A stretch of 64,000 nucleotides of DNA, from the NCBI RefSeq assembly GCF_002081715.1, contig NZ_MUKP01000017.1:1-64000 (forward strand), given 5' to 3'. Shown piece by piece: positions 43,391 to 53,564 of the stretch. This DNA is from Nocardia donostiensis (GTDB taxonomy: Bacteria > Actinomycetota > Actinomycetes > Mycobacteriales > Mycobacteriaceae). Within the stretch, counting starts at the first letter, position 1. Each line of letters begins with the position of its first letter. The notes beneath the pieces are model-generated. The model was not told the DNA's origin. It saw nothing but the letters and a program-made list of their open reading frames with translations, and made no database searches. The translations under genes and the position numbers were made by a program.

Positions 43391-44037
43391 TCTCGAACAC
43401 GGTGGTTCCCACATCGATTCACCGAGCGGGTGATCGTGGGTGGCTCATCGACGTCCCGCCGGACCACGTCGCGCCCGTGGTGCTCGAGTTGCGCCGCCGC
43501 GCATGGTTTTCCCTGGTGCAGGACCTCGTCCCAGCGGCGGCGTCCATCCTGGTGATTGCCCACTCGGTCGACGATATGCAGCGGATCCACACCCGGATCG
43601 AGGAACTGCTGAGCGAATTCGACTGGACCACAGCGAACAGCGGTGCCGATGGCGACAGCGTGGTGGTCCCGGTTGTCTATGACGGCGAGGACCTCGACTA
43701 CGTGGCCGATGTCCTACGCCTCGACCGTGCGCAGATCGTGAAGGCACACACCAGCGCGATCCATCGCGTCGCGTTCTTCGGCTTCGCACCGGGATTCGCT
43801 TATATCGACGGAACGGCGGAACAACTGTCGATACCGCGACGGTCGTCGCCGCGCCCCCGCATCGCCGCAGGGGCAGTCGCCATCGCCGGTACCCAGACCG
43901 TCGTCTACCCGGGTGGCACCCCGGGAGGATGGCACATCATCGGCCACACAGACGAGGTGCTCTGGAATATCGAGTGGGACGAGCCGAGCCGTCTTGCGGT
44001 CGGTGATCGCGTCATCTTTCAGGAGGTGGCGCGATGA
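43387..44037 (+). CDS. pxpB: 5-oxoprolinase subunit PxpB (KipI-like)
   Basis: A 216-residue PxpB protein, the KipI-like half of the 5-oxoprolinase complex. The C-terminal carboxyltransferase-type cyclophilin-like domain shows VVPVVYDGEDLDYVAD, VAFFGFAPGFAYIDG, IPRRSSPRPRIAAGAVAIAG and YPGGTPGGWHIIGHT. The N-terminal part has the 'MQRIHTRIEELL' helix. It starts by overlap with pxpA and overlaps pxpC by four bases (44034), so stoichiometric expression is expected. It is close to the usual length. Confidence 0.9.
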   Translation: MISNTVVPTSIHRAGDRGWLIDVPPDHVAPVVLELRRRAWFSLVQDLVPAAASILVIAHSVDDMQRIHTRIEELLSEFDWTTANSGADGDSVVVPVVYDGEDLDYVADVLRLDRAQIVKAHTSAIHRVAFFGFAPGFAYIDGTAEQLSIPRRSSPRPRIAAGAVAIAGTQTVVYPGGTPGGWHIIGHTDEVLWNIEWDEPSRLAVGDRVIFQEVAR

Positions 44038-44951
44038 CCGCACTGCTCGACTCGTGGACGTGTCCACCGGACTCTGCCGCGACGACCACGCTGCTGCGTA
44101 TCGTCGACCCGGGACCACTGACGACCACGCAGGACGCAGGCCGTACCGGCCTTGCCCACCTCGGCATCGGAGCTTCCGGCCCGGCCGACCGCTCCGCGGC
44201 AGCGCTGGCCAACCGCCTGGTCGGCAACCCGGAGGGTGCACCGTTGCTCGAAAATGTCATGGGCGGGCTGACGGTAGCGGCATCATCTTCTCGGTATGTG
44301 TCCGTGACGGGCGCGCCCGCCGAGGTTCGGGTCGACGGAAGAATTGTGTCCGAACCCCAGCGCCTCTACCTCCACGCCGGACAGAGGTTGTCCATCGCGC
44401 GACCGCCCTGGGGGGTTCGCGTTTACGTCGCGGTCGCCGGTGGGCTTGCCTGCCGGGGAGTTTTCGGCTCGTGCAGCACCGACTCGCTCTCAGGTCTCGG
44501 GCCGCCCGCCTTGCGGGCGGGAGACGAACTCGAGGTCGGGGCCGTTGTGTCCGATCCGCCGTCTGCTCGACTCGAGCTGACCGGAACCTCGCTTCCGACC
44601 GGCGTAATCGGCCTCAGATTCCGGTGGGGGCCGCGGCATTCTTTGTTCAGTACCACAGATATGCGTACGCTCACCGCGACGACCTGGTCGGTGGGGGTGG
44701 ACAGCAACCGGGTCGGCGTGCGATTGTCAGGGCCGGCATTGTCCATCGGAGCGGTGAACCTGCCCAGCGAAGGAATGCCACTCGGGGCGATTCAGGTCCC
44801 GCCGTCAGGGCAACCTATCGTCTTCTTGGCCGACCATCCCGTGACCGGCGGCTATCCGGTTATCGGCGTCGTCACCGAACCCGACCTCGATCTGCTGGCC
44901 CAGATGCCTCCCGGTGCGCGAGTGTCGTTCTCCGCGATGACCGGAGCATAG
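44034..44951 (+). CDS. pxpC: 5-oxoprolinase subunit PxpC (KipA-like)
   Basis: A 305-residue PxpC protein, the KipA/biotin-dependent carboxyltransferase-like subunit of the pyroglutamate hydrolase. Motifs include VDPGPLTTTQDAGRTGLAHLG, GIGASGPADRSAAALANRLVGNPEGA, VAVAGGL, and late SNRVGVRLSGP, SEGMPLGAIQVP and PVTGGYPVIGVV. It starts at an ATG overlapping pxpB. A 264-base gap with a strong hairpin follows before the transporter. Together, pxpABC give the cell use of free pyroglutamate as nitrogen or carbon source. Confidence 0.9.
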   Translation: MTALLDSWTCPPDSAATTTLLRIVDPGPLTTTQDAGRTGLAHLGIGASGPADRSAAALANRLVGNPEGAPLLENVMGGLTVAASSSRYVSVTGAPAEVRVDGRIVSEPQRLYLHAGQRLSIARPPWGVRVYVAVAGGLACRGVFGSCSTDSLSGLGPPALRAGDELEVGAVVSDPPSARLELTGTSLPTGVIGLRFRWGPRHSLFSTTDMRTLTATTWSVGVDSNRVGVRLSGPALSIGAVNLPSEGMPLGAIQVPPSGQPIVFLADHPVTGGYPVIGVVTEPDLDLLAQMPPGARVSFSAMTGA

Positions 44952-45078
44952 ACATCGCACTCTCATCGACGCCCTCGACCATACCGTTCCGAGTCGACAA
45001 GAAAAGGAGATCATCACCGCTTTGCCCGAGCCCGCCCCCAGGGCGAGCGAAGGCACCGCGGATCCATCGCGGCGCAGA

Positions 45079-45112
45079 TGCCATCGGCAGGATTGCCGTC
45101 CTGCCGATGGCA
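45079..45112. terminator. 14-bp perfect hairpin between pxpC and transporter
   Basis: TGCCATCGGCAGGA (45079-45092) is exactly complementary to TCCTGCCGATGGCA (45099-45112), with a six-base loop TTGCCG. It lies inside the 264-base pxpC-transporter gap of one otherwise coupled operon. It could be a terminator that separates the genes, an attenuator, or an RNA-processing site that adjusts transporter level. Confidence 0.6.
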
Positions 45113-45215
45113 GGCAACCCGTTCCCAGCGATTCAGCAACGTGGCGATCACAGCCTGACCGGACAGTCGACCACGGTGTTGCATCTCGACCTCAACCACT
45201 GTTTCTGGAGCTACC

Positions 45216-46526
45216 ATGTCCACTGTAGCCACCGCCTCCTCGCCTCCGGGCAAGGAGGAGCCGAACCGCTTGCGACCCAGGCGGGCCGCAGTCGCAGCCG
45301 CTGCCGGGACCGCTGTCGAATACTACGAGTTCGGCGTATACGGATACCTGGCCGTCATCATCGGGCCACTGTTCTTTCCCAGCGACGACCCGACGGCCTC
45401 GCTGTTGTCGACGCTGGCGGTATTCGGCAGCGCATTTCTCATGCGACCACTGGGCGGACTCGTTCTCGGCAGACTGGGCGATCGAATCGGACGTAAACCC
45501 GTCCTGATCGCGACCATCGTCGGCATGGGAACCGCGACGGCGTCCGTCGGGCTCCTGCCGACCGCGGAAACCATCGGTGTGCTCGCGCCGCTGGCGTTGC
45601 TCCTTGTGCGACTGGCCCAGGGATTCTTCGCGGGCGGCGAGGTCACCGGTTCGGCGACATATCTCTCGGAATCGGCCCCCGCGGGGCGTCGTGGCTTCTT
45701 CGGTGCCTTCACACCGGTCGGCGTGGCACTCGGCGGTGGGGCCGCAGCATTGGTGGCCGGGCTCACCACGACACTGCTCAGTGAGGAACAGCTCCGGGAA
45801 TTCGGCTGGCGGATTCCGTTCCTTCTCGCGCTGCCGCTCATCGCAGTGACCTTGATCGCGCGGAGAAAACTCGAGGACTCGCACGAGTTCGTTGTCGCCA
45901 CCGAGACCGACAAGCCCGCCAAAGCCCCACTGCGCGAGGTCGTCACCGAACACGGCGGCGCGGTGCTCAAGGTCATCTTCCTCGCCATCGGCTCCAATGC
46001 GGGCTACTGGGTGGGTTTGATCTTCATGAATATCTACCTCACCACGTACCTGGGGTACTCCAAGTCGAATACGTTCTGGATCATGGGCGCGATCAGCCTG
46101 TTCGTTGCCGTGCTTATGCCTTACTTCGGTGCTCTCTCCGACCGAGTCGGCCGCAGACGCGTGATCACCGGCGGCTTCCTCGGATACGCAGTCCTCGTGT
46201 TGCCGACGATGGTCGCGATGGATCAGGGAAGTTTCGCGGTGGCAGTCGGCGCCATGGTGGTGTTGGCGTTGCCGATGCCGATCGTCCAATCGGTTACTTA
46301 CCCAACCTATGCCGAGCAGTTCCCGACCCGCGTGCGCTACACCGGCCTCTCGCTCGCCTTCAATATCGGCACCATCATCGGCGGAGGCTTGACCCCCTAC
46401 TTGGCCACCTATCTGATCGACCGGACCGGTAGCCTGCTCGCGCCCGGATTCCTGCTCATCCTGGCGGTGGTGCTCGCACTCATCGCGCTCGCAACCGTTC
46501 GTGACCCGGCAAAGGAGTTGCTGTAG
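45216..46526 (+). CDS. MFS transporter, metabolite:H+ symporter (MHS) type
   Basis: A 436-residue major-facilitator protein with about 12 hydrophobic helices. After [20 protein letters not shown] comes the MHS/proline-betaine signature region. The loop 2-3 motif is [13 protein letters not shown], and its later twin is [13 protein letters not shown]. Helix 4-5 carries [24 protein letters not shown]. Relatives import proline, betaine, dicarboxylates or aromatic acids with protons. GGAG lies six bases before the ATG. Its stop overlaps the next start by one base. In this operon, import of pyroglutamate or an acidic amino acid is likely, by inference from context. Confidence 0.85.
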   Translation: MSTVATASSPPGKEEPNRLRPRRAAVAAAAGTAVEYYEFGVYGYLAVIIGPLFFPSDDPTASLLSTLAVFGSAFLMRPLGGLVLGRLGDRIGRKPVLIATIVGMGTATASVGLLPTAETIGVLAPLALLLVRLAQGFFAGGEVTGSATYLSESAPAGRRGFFGAFTPVGVALGGGAAALVAGLTTTLLSEEQLREFGWRIPFLLALPLIAVTLIARRKLEDSHEFVVATETDKPAKAPLREVVTEHGGAVLKVIFLAIGSNAGYWVGLIFMNIYLTTYLGYSKSNTFWIMGAISLFVAVLMPYFGALSDRVGRRRVITGGFLGYAVLVLPTMVAMDQGSFAVAVGAMVVLALPMPIVQSVTYPTYAEQFPTRVRYTGLSLAFNIGTIIGGGLTPYLATYLIDRTGSLLAPGFLLILAVVLALIALATVRDPAKELL

Positions 46527-47298
46527 TGACCGAATCCGCCCCCACCATGCCGGCAACTCCCGCGGAGTTGCGCCAGTTGATCGCCGATGCCAGGTGGACA
46601 AGTGCCACCGCAGGCATGCTCGACGGCCACCAGCAGGCGAACTTGGTAGTCGTACCTTCCTCGGCCGCGGCAGAATTCGCCGAGTACTGCCGAGCAAATA
46701 CTTCCGTCTGCCCGCTACTGTCCTCGTCCGCGGTCGGCGATCCCCACCTCACCTATTACGGCTGCACTGTCGACGTACGCACCATGCTGCCGCGTTACCG
46801 CGTCTGGCAACACGACCGGATCGTCGATGAACCGTACGACCTGACGCCATGGTGGCGCGACGACTCGGTCGCCTTCGCGCTGGGCTGCAGTCACACGCTC
46901 GACGGACCGTTGCGGCGAGCGGGCATTCCGGTCGCTGCCTCGGCGCCCCCGGTCTACGTCAGCAATGTCGGCACACGCGGCTCGACGAGGTTCGACGGAC
47001 CCGTGGCCGTCAGTATGCGGCCGGTCCGCGCGGATGTCGTCGATATCGCGATCGACGTCACCGCGGCGCTGCCCACCGGCCACGGTGCGCCGATGCATAT
47101 CGGCGATCCGGCGGCAATCGGCATCACCGACCTCACCACGCCCGACTACGGGGTGTTTCCCGGGATCGAAGCGGATCAGGTACCCGTGTTCTGGAATTGC
47201 GGCGTCACACCGCAGCTTGCGCTCGCCGCAGCCGGACTGGAGTACGCGGCCACGCACTATCCGGGCCATATGCTCGTCCTCGACGCGGTGGTCACCTC

Positions 47299-47302
<4 letters not shown>
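46526..47302 (+). CDS. DUF1445 D-glutamate cyclase-like / putative hydro-lyase
   Basis: A 258-residue DUF1445 protein. PHLTYYGCTVDVRTMLPRYRVW is a family hallmark. It is followed by DLTPWWRDDSVAFALGCSHT, YVSNVGTRGSTRFDGPVAVSMRP, GIEADQVPVFWNCGVTPQ and HYPGHMLVLD. One characterised relative, mammalian DGLUCY, converts D-glutamate to 5-oxo-D-proline; bacterial members are annotated as putative hydro-lyases. Next to 5-oxoprolinase genes, a D-glutamate to 5-oxoproline step is attractive, but PxpABC is known for the L-form, so the exact route is uncertain. It starts at GTG overlapping the transporter stop by one base. Confidence 0.8.
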
Positions 47303-48741
<1,439 letters not shown>

Positions 48742-49215
48742 ATGAGAACTAAACTGCTCAATATGACGGCAATGACAGGCGAAAAAGCCCCCACCCTTCC
48801 CCCCTTCCACCTCGCGATCCCCGTCAGCGACATCGAGGCCGCCCGCGAGTTCTACGGAAACGTCCTCGGCTTCCCCCGGGGCCGCTCCGCGGAGAAATGG
48901 ACCGACTGGAACGTTCGAGGCCACCAGGTCGTCACCCATGAGGTCGGCGGCGATTCCGACACAGCTATCCGCGGTACCAATCCCGTCGATGGGCATCAGG
49001 TGCCGGTCCCACACTTCGGGCTGGTCCTGTCCGTCGACGAGTTCCAGGAACTGGCCGAGCGGCTGCGCGCCGTCGACACCGAGTTCGTGATCGAGCCCTA
49101 CGTGCGGTTCGCGGGCGAGCCGGGCGAGCAGTGGACGATGTTCTTTCTCGATCCATCCGGAAATGCCCTGGAATTCAAGGCTTTCCGCAATCTCGACCAA
49201 CTGTTCGCCGTCTGA
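48742..49215 (+). CDS. VOC (glyoxalase/dioxygenase fold) family protein
   Basis: A 157-residue vicinal-oxygen-chelate protein. Two beta-alpha-beta-beta-beta modules are visible: [23 protein letters not shown] and a later [19 protein letters not shown], ending [18 protein letters not shown]. His, Glu and the C-terminal Glu make the usual metal site. Function could be an epimerase, lyase or dioxygenase on an operon metabolite. The ATG at 48742 follows the aspA stop directly; an inner ATG at 48763 is nearer the domain start. It is five bases from the next gene and belongs to the same transcription unit. Confidence 0.8.
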   Translation: MRTKLLNMTAMTGEKAPTLPPFHLAIPVSDIEAAREFYGNVLGFPRGRSAEKWTDWNVRGHQVVTHEVGGDSDTAIRGTNPVDGHQVPVPHFGLVLSVDEFQELAERLRAVDTEFVIEPYVRFAGEPGEQWTMFFLDPSGNALEFKAFRNLDQLFAV

Positions 49216-49220
49216 GTCCG

Positions 49221-49865
49221 GTGACCGGCGATACCAACGAGGCCGCGGGCGAGGACACCACCGAAGAAGGCGTTCTCGCCCGTGACTTCTTGCTCCGAGT
49301 GGGCGAACGGATCCGAACCATCCGGATCGACCGCGATATGACCGTTCAGCACTTGGCCGACCTTTCCGGCGTCAGCCGACGACTGCTCACTCAGATCGAG
49401 CACGGCCAAGCGAACCCCAGCCTCGTGGCCGTCACCCGAATCGCCCGCAGCCTCGGCACCGAGTTCACCGAGCTCATCGGCGACACCGGACCCGCAGAGA
49501 GCGCAATCGAACGTATACCGACAGACCGGTATTCGCTCGTCTGGACATCGCCCGCGGGCAGTTCGGCGTACCTTCTCGTCTCCACACCCGGGGTGCGCAC
49601 CGCTGACCTCTGGTCATGGACACTCGCGCCCGGCGACACCTACAGCGGCCTGCCCGACCCGCCCGGTTCGTTCGAGCTCTTCCACATCACAGCCGGCCGG
49701 CTCAGCGTTGTCGCCGACGACGTGGAAGTCACGATGACGGCCGGTGAATCAGCACGATTGCGCAGCGACCGGCCATACAGCTACCGCAACAACGGCACCG
49801 AGCCTGCCGTGTTCCTCAGGACCGTTGCGCTGGCTGGCGGAACACGGGTCGCGCGACCCAAGTAA
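49221..49865 (+). CDS. XRE-family regulator with cupin domain
   Basis: A 214-residue regulator with a helix-turn-helix at about 30-85 (RVGERIRTIRIDRDMTVQHLADLSGVSRRLLTQIEHGQ shape, in pieces VGERIRTIR, LADLSGVSRRLLTQIEHG). A C-terminal cupin barrel follows (LWSWTLAPGDTYSGLPDPPG, HITAGRLSVVADD, ESARLRSDRPYSYRNNG). Such XRE-cupin proteins bind small acids or amino acids in the cupin. It begins with GTG five bases after the VOC stop. It closes the pyroglutamate/aspartate operon and probably tunes it, beside the GntR regulator at the other end. Confidence 0.75.
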   Translation: MTGDTNEAAGEDTTEEGVLARDFLLRVGERIRTIRIDRDMTVQHLADLSGVSRRLLTQIEHGQANPSLVAVTRIARSLGTEFTELIGDTGPAESAIERIPTDRYSLVWTSPAGSSAYLLVSTPGVRTADLWSWTLAPGDTYSGLPDPPGSFELFHITAGRLSVVADDVEVTMTAGESARLRSDRPYSYRNNGTEPAVFLRTVALAGGTRVARPK

Positions 49866-50039
49866 CGCGGTCAATGAACCGCTGATTTCGCCGACGCCGA
49901 ATCCTCAACGGCAGAACAACTTTCTCGCCACCTGTTGTGCGACAGGAGGAACTGTCCCGCGCCGTCACCGCCTCGACCACCCGCAGGGCCCGACCGAGTG
50001 GTCTTGCCAGGGCGCAGGCCGAGGGCTAGGACTATCGAG

Positions 50040-50375
50040 GTGGTTGATCAACAGAATGTGACCCGTACCGTCATGGCCGTCTCTTCGGCCGTGGTCGCCG
50101 CCTGCGCGGTAGTGGTGACGATAAAAGTGGCCGTCACCGATCTCACCCCGATGGAGGCGCCGCGGGTGCTGGACCAGGCGGCGTTGGAGCAGCATGTGGC
50201 GAACAGACTGCAAGGCGTCGGGGAAAAGCCTGTCGGCCGGGTGACCTGCCCCGGTTCCGTTCAGGTCGTCGTAGGAAACCAGTTCGATTGCGAGGTCTGG
50301 GACTACCTGCACTCGGACCGGGTGCAGGTAGAGATCATCAGCGACCAGGGCGAGATCTCGGTGGACATGTCGTAA
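50040..50375 (+). CDS. DUF4333-like secreted or membrane-anchored protein
   Basis: A 111-residue protein with an N-terminal hydrophobic segment (VMAVSSAVVAACAVVVTIKVAV) and a small DUF4333-like domain. It shows the pattern VLDQAALEQHVANRL, then VTCPGSVQVVVGNQFDCEV with two cysteines. DUF4333 domains occur in mycobacterial and nocardial envelope proteins of unknown role. It begins with a GTG at 50040, AGGA upstream. It stands alone and converges on the CoA-transferase genes; ACCGG-CGG-CCGGT just after the stop is a weak hairpin. Confidence 0.65.
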   Translation: MVDQQNVTRTVMAVSSAVVAACAVVVTIKVAVTDLTPMEAPRVLDQAALEQHVANRLQGVGEKPVGRVTCPGSVQVVVGNQFDCEVWDYLHSDRVQVEIISDQGEISVDMS

Positions 50376-50409
50376 ACCGGCGGCCGGTATTTCCGACCGA
50401 GCACCGCCA

Positions 50410-51063
50410 TCAGGAGCCGGCCAGGACCGGCGCCGCGGTGGCGGCCCGGACGTCTTCGACCGAGATCCCGGCAACCGTCTCGACCAGCCGCAGACCCTCC
50501 GGGGTCACGTCCAGCACCGCCATGTCGGTGACGATCCGGTGCACACACCCCTTGCCGGTGAGCGGAAGCGTGCACTGCTCGACGATTTTCGGCTCGCCCT
50601 TGCGGGAGACGTGCTCCATCATCACGATCACGCGTTTGGCGCCGTGCACGAGATCCATGGCGCCGCCCATGCCTTTGACCATCGAGCCGGGGATCATCCA
50701 GTTCGCCAGGTCGCCGGTCGCGCTGACCTGCATGGCGCCCAGGACCGCGACGTCGACCTGGCCGCCGCGGATCATGCCGAACGACTGCGCCGAGTCGAAG
50801 AAGGACGCTCCGGGCAGCACGGTGATGGTTTCCTTGCCCGCATTGATGATTTCGGGGTCGAGCTCTTCCTCGGTCGGGTAAGGGCCGACGCCCAGGACCC
50901 CGTTCTCGGAGTGCAGGACCACGGTGATGTCGTCGGGGAGGTAGTTGGGCACCAGGGTCGGCATGCCGATGCCGAGGTTGACGTATTGCCCGTCGGCCAG
51001 TTCGCGGGCGACCCGGGCCGCCATCTGGTCGCGGGTCAGTTTCTGCACGACCGGAGTGCTCAT
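50410..51063 (-). CDS. pcaJ: 3-oxoacid CoA-transferase subunit B (beta-ketoadipate)
   Basis: A 217-residue CoA-transferase beta subunit. It carries the catalytic glutamate in [10 protein letters not shown], the '[14 protein letters not shown]' opening, '[23 protein letters not shown]' and '[16 protein letters not shown]' family motifs. It exchanges CoA between succinyl-CoA and a 3-oxo acid; context points to 3-oxoadipate. Its ATG overlaps the stop of the alpha subunit gene by four bases, so the two subunits are made together. Acetoacetate is the alternative substrate. Confidence 0.85.
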   Translation of the reverse strand: MSTPVVQKLTRDQMAARVARELADGQYVNLGIGMPTLVPNYLPDDITVVLHSENGVLGVGPYPTEEELDPEIINAGKETITVLPGASFFDSAQSFGMIRGGQVDVAVLGAMQVSATGDLANWMIPGSMVKGMGGAMDLVHGAKRVIVMMEHVSRKGEPKIVEQCTLPLTGKGCVHRIVTDMAVLDVTPEGLRLVETVAGISVEDVRAATAAPVLAGS

Positions 51064-51809
51064 GCGCGCACCGTCCTCTGCTCGATTCCTACGGTGACCG
51101 GACCGACGTGCACGACGCGCTGCACGTGGATTCCTGAGGTGTGGATGTCGTCGGGAGCCAGCTCGCCCGGCTCGACCAAATGCTCGACCTGCGCGATGGT
51201 GATGCGGCCCGACGCCGCTGCGGGCGGGTTGAAATTGCGGGCGCTGGCCCGATACACCAGGTTGCCGTGCCGATCGCCTTTCCAGGCGTGCACCAGCGCA
51301 TAGTCGGCGGCAATGGCGCGTTCCATGACGTAGCGGACACCGTCGAATTCGCGCTGCTCCTTGGGCGGGCTCGCCACTGCGATCCCGCCTGCGCCGTCGT
51401 AACGCAACGGCAGACCGCCCTCGGCGACCTGAGTGCCGACCCCCGCGGGCGTGAAGAATGCCGGGATACCCGCGCCCCCAGCGCGCATCCGCTCGGCGAG
51501 CGTGCCCTGCGGCGTCAGTTCGACCTCGAGTTCGCCCGCGAGGTACTGGCGAGCGAACTCCTTGTTCGAGCCGACGTAGGAGCTGATGGTGCGACGGATC
51601 CGCCGCTGCTCGAGGAGCAGGCCGAGCCCGAACCCGTCGGTTCCGCAGTTGTTGCTGATCGTCTCCAGATCGGTTGCCCCCTGCTCGAGGAGCGCGGTGA
51701 TCAGGATCTCGGGGACACCAACCAGGCCGAAGCCGCCGACCGCGATGGACGCCCCGTCGGGGATGTCCGCCACGGCGTCGGCGGCCGAGGCCACGACTTT
51801 GTTCATCAT
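51060..51809 (-). CDS. pcaI: 3-oxoacid CoA-transferase subunit A (beta-ketoadipate)
   Basis: A 249-residue CoA-transferase alpha subunit. It has the glycine-rich [11 protein letters not shown] opening, [46 protein letters not shown] in parts, [13 protein letters not shown] and [13 protein letters not shown]. It forms the active transferase with the downstream subunit. Adjacent PcaD, PcaF and an IclR regulator point to 3-oxoadipate as the acceptor. It starts at a double ATG (51809 or 51806) and diverges from pcaD over 160 bases that hold a clear inverted repeat. Confidence 0.85.
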   Translation of the reverse strand: MMNKVVASAADAVADIPDGASIAVGGFGLVGVPEILITALLEQGATDLETISNNCGTDGFGLGLLLEQRRIRRTISSYVGSNKEFARQYLAGELEVELTPQGTLAERMRAGGAGIPAFFTPAGVGTQVAEGGLPLRYDGAGGIAVASPPKEQREFDGVRYVMERAIAADYALVHAWKGDRHGNLVYRASARNFNPPAAASGRITIAQVEHLVEPGELAPDDIHTSGIHVQRVVHVGPVTVGIEQRTVRA

Positions 51810-51969
51810 GTTCCCCACCCTACCGCTATTTGTACGTAGTGTGAACAATCATTCGTATGACGCACAGACATCCTTGCTCGACACACAAGCCAGAAGGTAG
51901 CCTGTTCGGATAACGGCAGAACGTTCACATGTCGAACAGGAGGCAAAACGTGTCGAGCCCGGAGTCCCG
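51810..51969. promoter_or_regulatory. divergent pcaI / pcaD control region with inverted repeat
   Basis: CCTGTTCG (51901-51908) and CGAACAGG (51933-51940) form a perfect eight-base inverted repeat 24 bases apart. The inner sequence GTTCGGATAACGGCA resembles the PcaR site GTTCGATAATCGCAC described in Pseudomonas, with one insertion. It lies between the divergent operons and overlaps the AGGAGG preceding the GTG at 51950. A seven-codon frame from that GTG (51950-51973) ends in TGA overlapping the pcaD ATG and may be a leader peptide that couples translation. Confidence 0.5.
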
Positions 51970-52761
51970 ATGACCGTCGAACTCGCCCATACCGTGTACG
52001 CCGGCCCCGCCGGGTCCGCGGCCGTCGTGCTGATCGGCTCTCTCGGCTCGAACCGGAGCATGTGGGATCCGCAGGTGCCTGCGCTGTCGGCGGTGGCGTC
52101 AGTGGTGACCGTCGATGTGCGCGGGCACGGCGGTTCACCGGCACCCCACGGGCCTTACCGCATCGCCGATCTCGCCGAAGATGTGCTGGCCCTCCTGAAT
52201 TCACTCGGGCACGAGCGCGTGCACCTGGTCGGATTGTCGTTGGGCGGTGCCGTGGCGCAGTGGATCGCCGTTCATCGCCCGGAACGGGTGCGGACGGTGT
52301 CGCTGCTGTGCACCGCCGCGAAATTCGGGCAGCCCGCCGCCTGGACCGCGCGCGCCGAAGCGGTACGCCGCGACGGGCTCGCCTCCATCGCCTCGGCCGT
52401 CGTCGGACGTTGGCTGACCCCCCAGTTCGCCGCCGCCCATCCGGCCCTCGTGGCTCGCTGCCTGGCCATGGTGCAGGCCACCGACGACGAAGGCTACGCC
52501 GCCTGCTGTGAGGCCCTCGCAGAGTGGGATTCCCGCCCGGACCTGCCGCGGATCACCGCCCCCGCCCTGGTGATCGCCGGCGCGCAAGACCCGGCGACCA
52601 CGCCCGATGATCTGCGGATCATCGCCGAGGCCGCCGCCCGTGCGAGGCTGCACGTGGTGACGCCGGGCGCCCACGTGGCCAGTATCGAGCAGGCTGAGGA
52701 GGTGACCGCGCTGATCCGCGATCACCTCACCACCGCGCCGACCGACGGGAACCCCTCATGA
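51970..52761 (+). CDS. pcaD: 3-oxoadipate enol-lactonase
   Basis: A 263-residue alpha/beta hydrolase. The nucleophile elbow is LVGLSLGGAVAQ, with oxyanion loop LIGSLGSNRSMWDPQ, and late TPGAHVASIEQ brings the catalytic His; the acid lies in GAQDPATTP. DVRGHGGSPAPHGPY is typical of 3-oxoadipate enol-lactonase, which converts the lactone to 3-oxoadipate. Its ATG is preceded by GGAG and overlaps a seven-codon leader frame with a very strong ribosome binding site. The stop overlaps the IclR regulator start, so both are translationally coupled. It is a single-domain PcaD, not the PcaL fusion seen in some actinomycetes. Confidence 0.85.
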   Translation: MTVELAHTVYAGPAGSAAVVLIGSLGSNRSMWDPQVPALSAVASVVTVDVRGHGGSPAPHGPYRIADLAEDVLALLNSLGHERVHLVGLSLGGAVAQWIAVHRPERVRTVSLLCTAAKFGQPAAWTARAEAVRRDGLASIASAVVGRWLTPQFAAAHPALVARCLAMVQATDDEGYAACCEALAEWDSRPDLPRITAPALVIAGAQDPATTPDDLRIIAEAAARARLHVVTPGAHVASIEQAEEVTALIRDHLTTAPTDGNPS

Positions 52762-53564
52762 GCACCGAAACCGCCGAACCGAACCCGGACTTCGTCCAAT
52801 CGCTGGGCCGCGGCCTGGCGGTCATCCGCGCCTTCGACGCCGAGCACCCGCAGCGCACGCTCTCCGACGTCGCCCGCGCAACCGGGCTCACCCGCGCCAC
52901 CGCCCGCCGGTTCCTGCTCACCCTGGCCGAACTCGGCTACGTACGCAGCGACGGCGCCACCTTCGCCCTCACCCCACGCGTGCTGGAACTCGGCTACGCC
53001 TACCTCTCCAGCCTCACCCTGCCGGAGATCGCCGGGCCGCACCTCGAGGCGCTCAGCGCGACGGTGCACGAATCGACGTCGGTGTCGATCCTGGACGGTG
53101 ACGACGTGGTCTATGTCGCCCGTGTCGCGGTCAGTCGCATCATGACTGTCGCCATCAGCATCGGCACCCGCTTCCCCGCCTACGCCACCTCCATGGGCCG
53201 GGTGCTGCTGGCGGGCTTGGCCGACGACGAGCTCGACGCCTACCTACGCCGGGCGTCGTTCACCGACCTCACCGGTCGCACCGTCGTCACCGCCGACGGC
53301 CTGCGCGAGCACCTGGCCGCTGCCCGGGCGCAGGGATACTGCCTCGTCGACCAGGAACTCGAGGTCGGGCTACGCTCGCTGGCCGCCCCTATCCACGACC
53401 CCGCCGGTCGTGTGATCGCCGCGCTCAACATCTCCACCCCCGCTGCCCGCTACTCGCTCGACGACCTGACCGAGAAGCTGATCCCCCCGCTGCGCAAGGC
53501 CGCGGCGGCCATCGACGCCGACCTCGCCCGGGTCGGCACCACCCGAGGACAGACCCATGCCTGA
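52758..53564 (+). CDS. pcaR: IclR-family regulator (PcaR-like)
   Basis: A 268-residue IclR-type regulator. The winged helix at about 14-75 reads FVQSLGRGLAVIRAFDAEHP, LSDVARATGLTRATARRFLLTLAELGYV. The ligand-binding domain follows with TSVSILDGDDVVYVARV, FPAYATSMGRVLLAG and LVDQELEVGLRSLAAPI. In the beta-ketoadipate pathway PcaR and PobR are of this family and bind 3-oxoadipate or 4-hydroxybenzoate. Translation is coupled to pcaD before it and pcaF after it. The inverted repeat at 51901-51940 is a likely binding site. Confidence 0.85.
   Translation: MSTETAEPNPDFVQSLGRGLAVIRAFDAEHPQRTLSDVARATGLTRATARRFLLTLAELGYVRSDGATFALTPRVLELGYAYLSSLTLPEIAGPHLEALSATVHESTSVSILDGDDVVYVARVAVSRIMTVAISIGTRFPAYATSMGRVLLAGLADDELDAYLRRASFTDLTGRTVVTADGLREHLAAARAQGYCLVDQELEVGLRSLAAPIHDPAGRVIAALNISTPAARYSLDDLTEKLIPPLRKAAAAIDADLARVGTTRGQTHA

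Noticed and set aside
45022..45228. TTG-started 68-codon frame in the pxpC-transporter gap
   Set aside because: Spacing from the ribosome binding site is long, the start is rare and the peptide is motif-free; kept only as a possible leader in the findings.
45192..46697. 501-codon minus-strand frame opposite the MFS transporter
   Set aside because: The plus strand encodes a clear 12-helix transporter with ribosome binding site and operon overlaps; the antisense frame is charged low-complexity.
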